A stretch of DNA of 64,000 nucleotides, taken from the NCBI RefSeq assembly GCF_024345995.1, contig NZ_JAGQCE010000001.1, positions 62,001 to 126,000 on the forward strand, given 5' to 3'. This stretch comes from Synechococcus sp. Cruz-7E5 (GTDB lineage: Bacteria > Cyanobacteriota > Cyanobacteriia > PCC-6307 > Cyanobiaceae). This document shows, piece by piece, positions 40,366 through 48,590 of this stretch. The notes below the pieces were generated by a model, which was not told where the DNA came from, searched no databases, and was given only the letters and a program-made list of their open reading frames with translations. How positions within the stretch are numbered: the stretch's first letter is position 1; each line of letters opens with the position of its first letter. The position numbers were made by a program, and so were the translations under genes.

Positions 40366-41949
40366 TCAGAACGAGAAGCTGGTCTTGACCAACCCGCCCA
40401 ATTGGCTGAATGAGCTGTCGCTGGGGGTGTCCTGGCCGAGGGGACGGCTCAGATAGAACAACGCCGGGGTGATCGAGATGTTGTCGGTGACCTGAAGCTT
40501 GTACCACCATTCCCAGACGAAATTGCCGTCATCGGGGCTGTCGCCTCCGGTCAGAGCCGTGGCAAACACCGGCTGACCCACCGCCATGCCCAACGTATTG
40601 CCCTTGAGCAGCACATCGGCCCACTCCAGACCCACCATCCACGACTGGCTGGCGCTCAGTGCCCCGCTTCCGGGATCTGAGCCATAGGAGGTGGTGCCAT
40701 ATCCCCAGCCGGCACTGATCGAGGGGATCCAGCCCGATGTTTCAGGCTGCCAGTAGCCGCTGAGTCCGAAGGCATTTGTGCGGCTGGAGGAAGGAGCTTC
40801 GAATCCAGCTGTGGCGAACGGTGTGGCCCCTGGGATGGCCACGCCGTTCTGGATGTAGTTGTAGATGGCCGCCACAGCCCATCGATCGCCGGCGTAGGCC
40901 AGCTGAGCGGTGCCGGTGCTCTGACTGTTGCCGTTGCCGAGTCCACCACGGCTGGAATCACCCAGGAAGCCGGTGGCGGCCACATAAGCGGCGCTGATAC
41001 TCCAGCCGTTGCTTTGCCACCACAGGCCTGCGCCGGGTCCGGCGTTCTTGCTGTAGTTGACCGGACTTCCGTTGAGGAAAAAGAGATTCAGAATCGGTTC
41101 AGTGACATAGGCACTCGGCCAGATCGCCAGCATGTCCTCCTGCCCGAGCCTGCCGCCGATTGTGGCGGTGAAATTAGTGCTGATCGGGAACTGGTAATAG
41201 AGTTTGTCGATCCCGAGGGAGTCGGGGCCCGATGCTTCCTCGAAGGCAATCTCCAGGGTGGAGAGGTTGCCGGTTGGCCCCGCGCCACCGAAGGCACTGG
41301 TGCCGAAATTGCCGGCCCGGAGTACCGTCCGCAGAAGATCTTTGCCGGTGAAGCTGGTATCGAGCACCAGCTGCAGGTCGTAGCTGAAGGTGGTGGCGCC
41401 AACTTCCCGGCTGGCCTCATCCCGCAGATCGGTGGCACTGCCGCTGAAGGCATTGGCACCCAGCACGAACGTGGCATACCCCGAAAGCTTGGTGGTGGTG
41501 GAGAACTGGTTGGCCTCCAGCTCACCGACCTTGGCCTCGAGGTTGTCGACGCGGCCGCGCAGGATGGCGAGCTCCTTCTCGAACTCCTTGAGCAGACGGC
41601 GCAGCTCATCGGTCACCTCGTTGATCCGATCGAGGCAGGCGTTGAGCAGAGCGGCTGCTTCCCAGCGGCTCAGCGGCTTCTTGCCGCGGAAGGTGCCATC
41701 GGGGTAACCGGCGACGCAGCCGTAGCGCTCGATCAGGTTGGAGAGTGCCTGGTAGGCCCATTCGGTGGGCTGCACGTCGGAGAACTGGGTGATGCTGGTG
41801 ACCTGGTCCAGGCTGTTCTGACCTGGGCCGGCGGCGTACTGGTTGATGCCGTCCAGGTTCATGGCGATTGCGGAGGCACCGAACGGGGCCACTGGCGCCA
41901 GCACGGCAATGGCCGCAGGGGCGATCCGGCGAAGCAGGGAGGGCATCAT
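40366..41949 (-). CDS. Cyanobacterial outer-membrane porin (SLH plus OprB-like barrel)
   Basis: A 527-residue porin. After a signal peptide (RRIAPAAIAVLAPVAPFGAS) comes an SLH domain (SDVQPTEWAYQALSNLIERY, then GCVAGYPDGTFRGKKPLSRW), a coiled coil (LRRLLKEFEKELAILRGRVD), and a beta-barrel of about 350 residues ending in Phe (VKTSFSF), the usual barrel signature. Such SomA/SomB-like proteins mediate passage of inorganic ions. A candidate Zur site lies about 70 bp upstream, so a role in zinc entry is plausible. The start is one of two adjacent Mets at 41949/41946. Confidence 0.92.
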   Translation of the reverse strand: MMPSLLRRIAPAAIAVLAPVAPFGASAIAMNLDGINQYAAGPGQNSLDQVTSITQFSDVQPTEWAYQALSNLIERYGCVAGYPDGTFRGKKPLSRWEAAALLNACLDRINEVTDELRRLLKEFEKELAILRGRVDNLEAKVGELEANQFSTTTKLSGYATFVLGANAFSGSATDLRDEASREVGATTFSYDLQLVLDTSFTGKDLLRTVLRAGNFGTSAFGGAGPTGNLSTLEIAFEEASGPDSLGIDKLYYQFPISTNFTATIGGRLGQEDMLAIWPSAYVTEPILNLFFLNGSPVNYSKNAGPGAGLWWQSNGWSISAAYVAATGFLGDSSRGGLGNGNSQSTGTAQLAYAGDRWAVAAIYNYIQNGVAIPGATPFATAGFEAPSSSRTNAFGLSGYWQPETSGWIPSISAGWGYGTTSYGSDPGSGALSASQSWMVGLEWADVLLKGNTLGMAVGQPVFATALTGGDSPDDGNFVWEWWYKLQVTDNISITPALFYLSRPLGQDTPSDSSFSQLGGLVKTSFSF

Positions 41950-42017
41950 CGACTTGAAAGCTCTGAAGAAAGAACTGGAAGAAATGGCCTGACAGACAAG
42001 CCCCATCTCCAATTAAT

Positions 42018-42040
42018 CTGAGAATGATAATGGCTCTCAG
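42018..42040. promoter_or_regulatory. Candidate Zur box upstream of porin
   Basis: An inverted repeat CTGAGA (42018-42023) and TCTCAG (42035-42040) flanks AATGATAAT, giving a 23-bp AT-centred palindrome similar to cyanobacterial Zur boxes built around TGATAATNATTATCA. It lies between the porin start and the end of znuA. Confidence 0.55.
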
Positions 42041-42118
42041 TGTGGTGTGCGGCTGACAAGACCGGTTAGCGCTCTGGCCAGGGCTCTGCTGCGGTGCCCA
42101 TCTCTTCCCGGCTGGGTC

Positions 42119-43195
42119 TCAGCTGATCCGCGACCAGGCCCACACCAGGGCCTCGCCGCCCTTGCGGTCACAGGTGCCGCCCCAGCCCTCCACGATCGTG
42201 CAGGTGTTGCGCACCAGGGTGGCCATCAGGCTGAGGGGGCCATCAGGCCCTATCGCCAGACCATCGGCGGCCAGGGGCACTGAGGCGATCGGCACGCCGC
42301 TGAGCTCGCTGATGCGCTGGAGAGTCTTGGCAGGAGGGCTCTGCTCCGCGAACAAGCGAGGGGTGGAGCCGGCCTGGAGAACGCTGATCACCTGGCGGAA
42401 TCCCTCCGGCCGCAGGGCATCGCTGGTGCTGGTGGCATCCACCAGGGGCAGCTCCTTCAAGCCGTAGGCCTGAGCCAGGCTGGCAAAGGCGCGGTGGCTG
42501 CTGGCCAGAGCGGGCCAGGGCCTGGGGATTGCATCGAACTGCGCCCGGTTCCAGGCATCGAGGCTTTCGAGCTGCACGGCCATGGCCTTTGAACGCCGCT
42601 GCATGGCCTCGGAGGCGGTGGGATCGAGGCGGCCGAGCTGGTCGGCGATCACTGCAGCCATGGCCGCCGCCTGGCGTGGGTTGTGCCACACATGGGGGTC
42701 GTAGTCACCGTGGTCGTGACCAGCGCCATGGTGGTCTTCAGCGCTGTGGTCGTGGTGGTCTGTGGATTCGCCGCCGCTGACTGGCGTGAGCCTGAGGGGC
42801 TGGGGGACGGCCTGCTCGGAAACCGCCACCGCCCCCGGTAGAGCTGAGAGGGCTGGGGTGAGGTCGAAGCCGCTGATCAACAGCAAATCTGCGTCGGTGA
42901 TCTGGGCCTTCTGGTCGGGTCTGAGCCGGAAGTCGTGAGGATCATCGGTCGATTGCAGCAGACAGCTCACGGCCAGTTCGCCACCGGCCAGCCGCTGGGT
43001 GAGATCGCAGAGCACCCCATCGGCGGCCACCACCCGGGGCTGACCTGTGGGCGGGGTCTTGCTGGCTGAGGTTGAGGTGTCCGGGCCCCGGCTGCAGGCC
43101 AGCAGGGAGAGTCCAAGGCCGGCGAAGACCAGCAAAAACGCCGGGTTGAGCGGGTGGCGCTGATCGGCGAGCCGGGAACCAGGGAACGGGGCCAA
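42119..43195 (-). CDS. znuA: Zinc ABC transporter substrate-binding lipoprotein ZnuA
   Basis: A 358-residue cluster A-I binding protein. The lipobox LSLLAC near residue 34 predicts a lipid-anchored periplasmic protein. The metal histidines are expected in DPHDFRLRP, DPHVWHNPRQ and SSHRAFASLA, and a His-rich loop (HHDHSAEDHHGAGHDHG, near residue 147) is typical of zinc rather than manganese proteins. Divergent from znuC with a 137-bp shared control region that carries a candidate Zur site. Confidence 0.94.
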   Translation of the reverse strand: MAPFPGSRLADQRHPLNPAFLLVFAGLGLSLLACSRGPDTSTSASKTPPTGQPRVVAADGVLCDLTQRLAGGELAVSCLLQSTDDPHDFRLRPDQKAQITDADLLLISGFDLTPALSALPGAVAVSEQAVPQPLRLTPVSGGESTDHHDHSAEDHHGAGHDHGDYDPHVWHNPRQAAAMAAVIADQLGRLDPTASEAMQRRSKAMAVQLESLDAWNRAQFDAIPRPWPALASSHRAFASLAQAYGLKELPLVDATSTSDALRPEGFRQVISVLQAGSTPRLFAEQSPPAKTLQRISELSGVPIASVPLAADGLAIGPDGPLSLMATLVRNTCTIVEGWGGTCDRKGGEALVWAWSRIS

Positions 43196-43219
43196 GACTC
43201 ACCGATGCCAATATTCGAC

Positions 43220-43234
43220 GATAACAGTTCTCAT
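43220..43234. promoter_or_regulatory. Candidate Zur box in znuA-znuC intergenic region
   Basis: GATAACAGTTCTCAT (plus strand) shares the TTCTCA half-site with the porin site and pairs imperfectly with GATAAC. It is placed to control both znuA (25 bp upstream of its start) and znuC. Confidence 0.5.
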
Positions 43235-43332
43235 TTCTGATGCGTTCAGCGTTTGCCTTGCGCCGGCCTGATGGCTCCTTCGCGCTCCGGTCATCGGTAG
43301 GTTGCGCCAACCCATCCCCCGTGCCAGTGCCG

Positions 43333-44028
43333 ATGGCCCTCGAAGTCCGCCATCTCAGCGTGCGCCGCGGCGAAGGGCTGGCCCTGGAGGACATCAGCTT
43401 TCGCCTTGAGCCCGGCACTCTCACGGCTCTGGTGGGACCCAACGGCGCGGGCAAGAGCACCCTGCTTCAAGCGATCGAGGGCCAGATCCCCCTGCTCTCC
43501 GGTGAACTGCTGCTTGACGGCGCACCGCTCACCCCCCGACTGGCTCGGCGCCAGCTGGCCCTGATGCCCCAGCGTGGTGAGATTGCCTGGCAGTTCCCGA
43601 TCAGCGTGCGTGAGCTGGTGGGTCTTGGCCGGCTGGTGGCCGCCCGACCCGGCTGCTGTGCCGTGGAGGCGGCCCTGCAGCGTGTAGGCATCGATGGCCT
43701 GGCCTCACGCCGCCTTGATCAGCTCTCCGGCGGTCAGCAGCAACGCGCCCTGCTGGCCCGCCTGCTCGTGCAGCCCGCCTCGGTGTTGCTGCTGGACGAA
43801 CCCTGCGCCGCAATAGATCCTCCCTCGCGCACCCAGCTGCTGCAGGTGATGGGCCAGTTGCGGGATGCCGGCTTCATCCTGCTGGTGAGCAGTCACGACT
43901 GGGGCCACGATCTCGACGCCTACGACCGCGTGCTGGTGATCGACCGCCGGCTTCTGGCCGATGGACCCCCGGCCTCGGTGCGCCATTCCCTTGGCGATTT
44001 GCGCCTGGGAAACCATCGCTGCGGCTGA
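43333..44028 (+). CDS. znuC: Zinc ABC transporter ATP-binding protein ZnuC
   Basis: A 231-residue ABC ATPase: Walker A GPNGAGKSTLL near residue 38, Q-loop in LMPQRGEIAW, signature LSGGQQQRALLARLL, Walker B VLLLDEPCAAID and switch His in SSHDWGHDLD. It energises zinc uptake with ZnuA and ZnuB. The start at 43333 (MALEVRHLSVRRGEG) fits the family; an upstream ATG at 43240 would place the Zur site directly before it. It converges on zur. Confidence 0.93.
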   Translation: MALEVRHLSVRRGEGLALEDISFRLEPGTLTALVGPNGAGKSTLLQAIEGQIPLLSGELLLDGAPLTPRLARRQLALMPQRGEIAWQFPISVRELVGLGRLVAARPGCCAVEAALQRVGIDGLASRRLDQLSGGQQQRALLARLLVQPASVLLLDEPCAAIDPPSRTQLLQVMGQLRDAGFILLVSSHDWGHDLDAYDRVLVIDRRLLADGPPASVRHSLGDLRLGNHRCG

Positions 44029-44040
44029 ATGGGAGCTTAT

Positions 44041-44454
44041 TCAGTTGTCCTCAGGGGCGGATTGGCGACAACGGGAGCAGCGGCCGAAATACTCCAGGGT
44101 GTGGAACAGCAGCTCAAAGCCATGGGCTGCCTCGGGTTGCGGCTGGATGCCATGCATCGGACAGTGATCGAGCGGCAGCGTCAGGCCGCAGGAAACGCAG
44201 GTGAGGTGGTGGGTGTCCCGCTCCCTGGGGGCATAGAGGGCCTCACCGCTGGGGAGGTGGCGACAGCGGGCCAGGCCCAGGCGCTGAAGCTGGCGCAGGT
44301 GCCGATAGACCGTGGCGAGCCCGATCGGCTGTCCGTTGAGGCGCAGGCGCTGATGCAGGTCCTGGCCGGAGAGCTCTTCGGAGCTCTCTCGCAACATCGC
44401 CAGCACGCTTACCTGCTTGGCGTTCAGCTGCTGAGCGGCTGCCTCGGATTCCAT
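44041..44454 (-). CDS. zur: Zinc uptake regulator Zur (Fur family)
   Basis: A 137-residue Fur-family repressor: a winged helix with IGLATVYRHLRQLQRLGLAR, the metal-binding HHLTCVSCGLTLPLDHCP, and a C-terminal CSRC, giving the two CxxC motifs of the structural zinc site. It sits between znuC and znuB, which identifies it as Zur rather than Fur. It is expected to repress znuA, znuC and the porin when zinc is plentiful. Divergent from znuB. Confidence 0.92.
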   Translation of the reverse strand: MESEAAAQQLNAKQVSVLAMLRESSEELSGQDLHQRLRLNGQPIGLATVYRHLRQLQRLGLARCRHLPSGEALYAPRERDTHHLTCVSCGLTLPLDHCPMHGIQPQPEAAHGFELLFHTLEYFGRCSRCRQSAPEDN

Positions 44455-44486
44455 CGGTGTCTGCTCGGGCCCCTGGTCGGGATCCT

Positions 44487-45320
44487 ATGCAGACCGGTTC
44501 ATTCGCTTCGCCCCGCAGCCGCCCGATGAGCCCGACCTGGTGGATGCTTCCCCTGACCCTGGCCCTGCTCAGCGGCCTGCTCTGCCCCCTGGCGGGCACG
44601 CTGCTGCTCGTGCAGGGGCGCCTGTTCCAGGCCAATCTGATCTCCCATGCGGTGCTGCCTGGCCTGGCGGTGGCCATGGCGCTGGGCATCGACCCAGGGC
44701 TGGGTGGTGTGGTGAGCGGGGTGGCCGGCGCCCTGCTGGCGGAGCGGTTCAGCCGGCCCGGCAGCTCCGGTGGACGCGGCGATGAGGCGGTGCTGAACAC
44801 CGTGCTGGCCGGATTCCTGGGTCTGGGGGTCCTGTTGATCCCCTTGCTGCGGATCCGGGTGAACCTGGAAGCCGTGCTCTTCGGAGATCTGCTCGCGGCC
44901 GGACTGCCGGATCTGCTGCGCACCGGCCTGTCACTGCTGGCGGTGCTGTCATTGCTCAGCTTCCGCTACCGCCAGCTGGTGTTTCTCGGCGTGGACCCCC
45001 TGGGCGCAGCCAGTGCCGGGCTGGCGGTGGGGCGCCTGCGCCTGCTGCTCACCCTTGTGACTGCCCTGACAGTGGTCAGCGCCATGACGGCCGTGGGGGT
45101 GGTGCTGGTGATCGCCCTGATGGGGGCTCCGGCACTGCTGGCCCTGCAGGGGGCGATCAGCCTGCGCCAGGCCCTGCTGCGGGCGGCGTTGATCGGCGCG
45201 CTGCTGGCTGGCGGCGGCTTTCTGCTGTCGATCCAGCCCGCCATCAACCTGCCTCCTGGGCCCCTGATCGGAGTGCTGAGCCTGCTGCTGCTTCCCCTGG
45301 TCCTGAGACTGCGGCGCTGA
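44487..45320 (+). CDS. znuB: Zinc ABC transporter permease ZnuB
   Basis: A roughly 277-residue polytopic permease of the cluster 9 metal ABC family with about eight hydrophobic helices. NLISHAVLPGLAVAMALG and the later MTAVGVVLVIALMGAPALLA are family blocks. Start choices are 44487 or 44526 (MSPTWWMLPLTLALL). Unusually, znuB is separated from znuC by zur, with zur in reverse orientation. Confidence 0.92.
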   Translation: MQTGSFASPRSRPMSPTWWMLPLTLALLSGLLCPLAGTLLLVQGRLFQANLISHAVLPGLAVAMALGIDPGLGGVVSGVAGALLAERFSRPGSSGGRGDEAVLNTVLAGFLGLGVLLIPLLRIRVNLEAVLFGDLLAAGLPDLLRTGLSLLAVLSLLSFRYRQLVFLGVDPLGAASAGLAVGRLRLLLTLVTALTVVSAMTAVGVVLVIALMGAPALLALQGAISLRQALLRAALIGALLAGGGFLLSIQPAINLPPGPLIGVLSLLLLPLVLRLRR

Positions 45321-45336
45321 GCAATGTCAAGGCGAC

Positions 45337-46719
45337 TCAACCTGGAGGCAGCCAGCTCACCTGACGCACCGGACCCTTGAGCATGGTCAGCTCAAGGCTG
45401 GTGGCATCGATCAGGGCAGCCTGGGGTTCAGCTCGGGAGCTGCCCGGCGCAGGTCCTGGGAGTTGCAGGGGGCGCAGGGCCAGCAACAGCCGATCGGTGG
45501 TGGGGTCGTAGCTCAGCCCCGTGCCCGGCTCCAGTTCCCAGCCCACCAGACTCTGCCGTCGTTCGCCCCCATCGCGGCTGAGGGCCAGCACGGTGAGCAC
45601 GGGCTGCTCGATTCCATCCAGCAGCAGGGCCCAGACCCGATCTCCACCCCTTGAGCAGGCGCTGGCGAGCAGTGCTTCCTGGCCCAGCCAAAGGGTTTTC
45701 GGGGCCTGGGCCGGCTCCACCAGCTCCAGGGAGCGGCGGAAGTCGGGCCAGTGGCGGGTGAGCAGAGCCCGGCCCGCCACCGGGCAGAAGCTGCTGAGAT
45801 CGCGGCTGCCGGGCAGGAGCTGGCGGCGGGCCGGTCGCGGCGGCAGGGTTCTCAGAGCCAGGCCATCGGCCTCGGGCACGATCATGGCTCCTCCCTGGGG
45901 CACCAGGGCGATCGGTCCACGGGGGTCCAGCTCCAGACTCCGGCGGCTACCGCCGCGCTCCCACAGCACCACCTCCTCCTGAGGGGGCTCAGGCCCCAGG
46001 GCCTGGGCTGCTGCCTGAACCAGCAGATCGCCACTGGCATTGCTGCTCAGGTTGGCAAATACATAAGTGTGGGTACTGAATGGCTGCAACCGCCCCGCCC
46101 GGGCTGAGCCAAGGTCGCTGGAGCGCCTGGCCAGGTGGTTTCGCTTCAGCTCGAGTCTCCAGACCTGGTGTTCCCCCTGCTGGTCCCGGCTGACCAGGCC
46201 AAGACCCGAACCATCTCCCAGGGCCACGGTCTGAGTGATTGCCGGCCACACGGGCGTCAGCGGTGTCCAGGCCCCAGCGGCTGTGCGCAGACGGACCTGC
46301 TCGCCCCCATCCACCGGGACCACGGCCAGAAGGTCGGGGCGGGGATCCCAGAACCAGCGCTGGACGGGAAGGGACAACCCTCGCTGGTCGAGGCCAGCCA
46401 GCCGAAGCTCAAGAGGTTGTTCGATGCGAGCCCCAACAGCCGGCAACAGCAGCAGGGGGTTGCCCTCCCCCTGGATCGTGAAGGGAAGCGGCGGTTGCAG
46501 CTGGCTGCTTTTGGTGAAGCTGGAAGCCCGCATCGGCCGGCTGAAGCGCAGGCTCAGAGCCGCCGGCCCGGAGCTGGCGCTTGCCTGGCGCAGTTCCAGA
46601 AGGCGCGGCGGACGATGCCAGAGAAACTGCTGCTGCAGCAGCGCCACGGCGGCGGCGGCGATCAGCAGCAACCTCAGGCGCTTCTGCCGACGCCACCAGC
46701 TCAGGGGCGTCGGCTTCAT
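45337..46719 (-). CDS. Membrane-anchored propeller-like protein, unknown function
   Basis: A 460-residue protein with one N-terminal helix (LRLLLIAAAAVALLQQQFLW), an Ig-like region with SLRFSRPM, and a long beta-rich C-terminal part with repeated WxxD/VxxDG-type strands resembling a WD40 or TolB propeller. No catalytic motif was recognised. It overlaps the TIGR03943 gene by 4 bp and is thus the third gene of an operon with a permease. It may act outside the cytoplasm with those two proteins, which is inference. Confidence 0.78.
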   Translation of the reverse strand: MKPTPLSWWRRQKRLRLLLIAAAAVALLQQQFLWHRPPRLLELRQASASSGPAALSLRFSRPMRASSFTKSSQLQPPLPFTIQGEGNPLLLLPAVGARIEQPLELRLAGLDQRGLSLPVQRWFWDPRPDLLAVVPVDGGEQVRLRTAAGAWTPLTPVWPAITQTVALGDGSGLGLVSRDQQGEHQVWRLELKRNHLARRSSDLGSARAGRLQPFSTHTYVFANLSSNASGDLLVQAAAQALGPEPPQEEVVLWERGGSRRSLELDPRGPIALVPQGGAMIVPEADGLALRTLPPRPARRQLLPGSRDLSSFCPVAGRALLTRHWPDFRRSLELVEPAQAPKTLWLGQEALLASACSRGGDRVWALLLDGIEQPVLTVLALSRDGGERRQSLVGWELEPGTGLSYDPTTDRLLLALRPLQLPGPAPGSSRAEPQAALIDATSLELTMLKGPVRQVSWLPPG

Positions 46720-47429
46720 GGCTCAAGCGGCTGGCGGGGCCGGGGGATCGGCACCACACGGCTGGCCTTGACCGCACTGCGCTGCCGGCCGCCGATGGTT
46801 TCGCTCACCATCACCCCCTCCAGCCGCAGCCACTCGTCAGGGCGGGGTCGGGGCTGATCGGGGGGCCAGCGCACCGGCAGCCCAACAGGCACGGCATCCA
46901 CCAGGCAGCAGCGCACCAGCAGGCGCGCCAGGTGGGGCTCCTCACCTTCGATGGGAAGGACGAAACCGCTGATGCGTACGGGATCACCTGCGTAGAGACG
47001 CGGATCCGGCTCGCTGCGCAGCAGGCGCACCCAGTCGGTGAGGCTGCGTTGGGCCGGAGGGAGCACAAAGCTGAGGCCCGGTTCCTCCAGCAGGTTGGCC
47101 TGGCGATTGGCGGCCAGATCGGCAAAGGAGGGACGGGGGGGCAGGGCCAGCACGGCCAGGGCAGCGCCGATGCTCAGCAGGGAGGTCCAGCGCCCGCTCG
47201 TGCGGCTGGCATCCCGCCAACGGCCGCTCAACTCCACAGCGGCCAGCAGCAGCAGCAGGAGTCCACTGGCCCAGACGAGCGGATGGAACACGGCCCGAAG
47301 GAGCAGATCGAGTCGTCCGCTCAGGTAGCTCTGCAGCAGCGCGACGCCCCACAGGCCCAGGGCCAGAGCCTTCAGGGGGCCCGGGGCCAGGCGCCGGAGC
47401 GTCAGGGAACGCTGGGGCCTGGATCTCAA
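46716..47429 (-). CDS. TIGR03943-family (DUF1980) membrane protein
   Basis: A 237-residue protein with two N-terminal hydrophobic segments (LKALALGLWGVALLQSYLSG and LVWASGLLLLLLAAVEL) and a soluble C-terminal OB-like domain. Within it, IRISGFV-type and LARLLVRCCLVDA blocks are typical of DUF1980. The TTG start at 47429 overlaps the permease stop as TTGA. Members are almost always paired with a UPF0718 permease, as here. The pair probably forms one transporter of unknown substrate. Confidence 0.82.
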   Translation of the reverse strand: MRSRPQRSLTLRRLAPGPLKALALGLWGVALLQSYLSGRLDLLLRAVFHPLVWASGLLLLLLAAVELSGRWRDASRTSGRWTSLLSIGAALAVLALPPRPSFADLAANRQANLLEEPGLSFVLPPAQRSLTDWVRLLRSEPDPRLYAGDPVRISGFVLPIEGEEPHLARLLVRCCLVDAVPVGLPVRWPPDQPRPRPDEWLRLEGVMVSETIGGRQRSAVKASRVVPIPRPRQPLEP

Positions 47430-48397
47430 AGCAGGATCAGGTTGACCCATTGGCCGATCAGCAACACCACAAGGGACGCCGCCCCCGCTGTGAGCAGGAT
47501 GGCGCGGGGCCGCAACAGGATGCTGAACAGCCCAACCAGCTTGAGATCCATCACCGGCCCCAGCAGCAGGAAGGCCAGCACAGCACCCGGGGTGACCTGG
47601 GCGGCAAATCCCAGGGCAAGAAAGGCATCCACGCTGGAGCACACCGACACCACCAGGCTGAGCAGCATCAGGCTCAGAATCGAAAGAGTGGGAGCACCGC
47701 CCACCGCGATCAGCCACTGGCGAGGCACCAGGGTCTGAACCAGGGCGGCGATGGCACAACCCATCACCAACAGCAGGGCCAGCTCCAGAAACTCGGCGCC
47801 GCCGTGGGAGAGCACCTGGCCGAGGGGGGGGCGACGGCTCGATCCCGCCACAACTGACGTGGCGCCGCCGGCCGGAGCACCGATCAGGCCACTGCGGCGC
47901 TCCAGCAGGGTCACCTCTGCCAAGGGTTGGCTCAGACGCCGTTCCTCCAGCAGAGCCGGCTGCAACAGCTGGCTGTCGGGAAGGAGCCGCAACAGTGTGG
48001 CCAGAGCCACGGCGATCAGCACGGCCCCCAGGGGCCGTGCTGCCAGCAGCCAGGGCTGATCAGGAAAGGCGGCCCAGGTGCTGGCCAGGACGATCGGATT
48101 GAGCACAGGAGCCGCGAACAGAAACCCGAGGGCGGTGGCGATCGGCGCCCCTTTCACCAGCAGATGACGGGCCATGGGCACGTTGCCGCACTCACAGGCG
48201 GGCAGGGCGAAGCCCAGTGCCGCCCCGCTCAGGGGGCCCAGCAGCGGGTGGGCAGGCAGGGCCCGCACCCACTTCCCCCCGGGGCTGATCCAGCGGGCCA
48301 GGCTGGAGAGAGCCACCCCGATCAGCAGAAAGGGCATCGCCTCCACCAGTAACGCCTGAAACAGAGCCCAGGTGGTGGCCAGCCGCTCCACACCCAT
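47426..48397 (-). CDS. UPF0718/YraQ-type permease (DUF318)
   Basis: A roughly 323-residue polytopic membrane protein with two halves of about four helices. The family motif ALPACECGNVPMARHLL in the first half carries a Cys-x-Cys pair, and VVSVCSSVDAFLALGF mirrors it in the second. A Ser/Gly/Arg-rich loop (residues about 165-210) separates the halves. The frame is open upstream to 48472, but that extension is derived from a queD fragment, so the start is placed at 48397 (MGVERLATTW). Substrate unknown. Confidence 0.87.
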   Translation of the reverse strand: MGVERLATTWALFQALLVEAMPFLLIGVALSSLARWISPGGKWVRALPAHPLLGPLSGAALGFALPACECGNVPMARHLLVKGAPIATALGFLFAAPVLNPIVLASTWAAFPDQPWLLAARPLGAVLIAVALATLLRLLPDSQLLQPALLEERRLSQPLAEVTLLERRSGLIGAPAGGATSVVAGSSRRPPLGQVLSHGGAEFLELALLLVMGCAIAALVQTLVPRQWLIAVGGAPTLSILSLMLLSLVVSVCSSVDAFLALGFAAQVTPGAVLAFLLLGPVMDLKLVGLFSILLRPRAILLTAGAASLVVLLIGQWVNLILL

Positions 48398-48530
48398 CAC
48401 GCGAAGGTCGAGGAATCTGTGATCAAGGAGCGAGCGCCACCGCTCCAGCAGCATGTCATCAGCATTCACCAAAAAGTTTGAACTGCCCGGCCTGGAACCA
48501 GCTGGTGAAGCTAAGGCTGCGGCTTACTCG
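48395..48530 (-). pseudogene. Decayed fragment of queD
   Basis: This stretch aligns at nucleotide level with the intact queD at 56188-56655: the part corresponding to NADDxLLExWRxL...LDLRVM (17 of 24 codons give the same residue) lies at 48395-48469, and a second block matching the segment before the active-site Cys follows at about 48493-48525. About 70 bases present in queD are missing between the blocks. No complete frame survives. It abuts, and may supply the start region of, the permease gene. Confidence 0.8.
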
Positions 48531-48590
48531 CACTCAAAGGGTCTGTGGCCCCACTCGAGAATGCAGAGATCAGTTGCATCAAGGCCCAGC

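Noticed and set aside
40126-40413. 95-codon plus-strand ORF between the COG0523 gene and porin
   Set aside because: Runs into the antisense of the porin end and has no protein-like features.
41014-42021. 335-codon plus-strand frame over the porin
   Set aside because: Antisense to a porin with signal peptide, SLH domain and terminal Phe.
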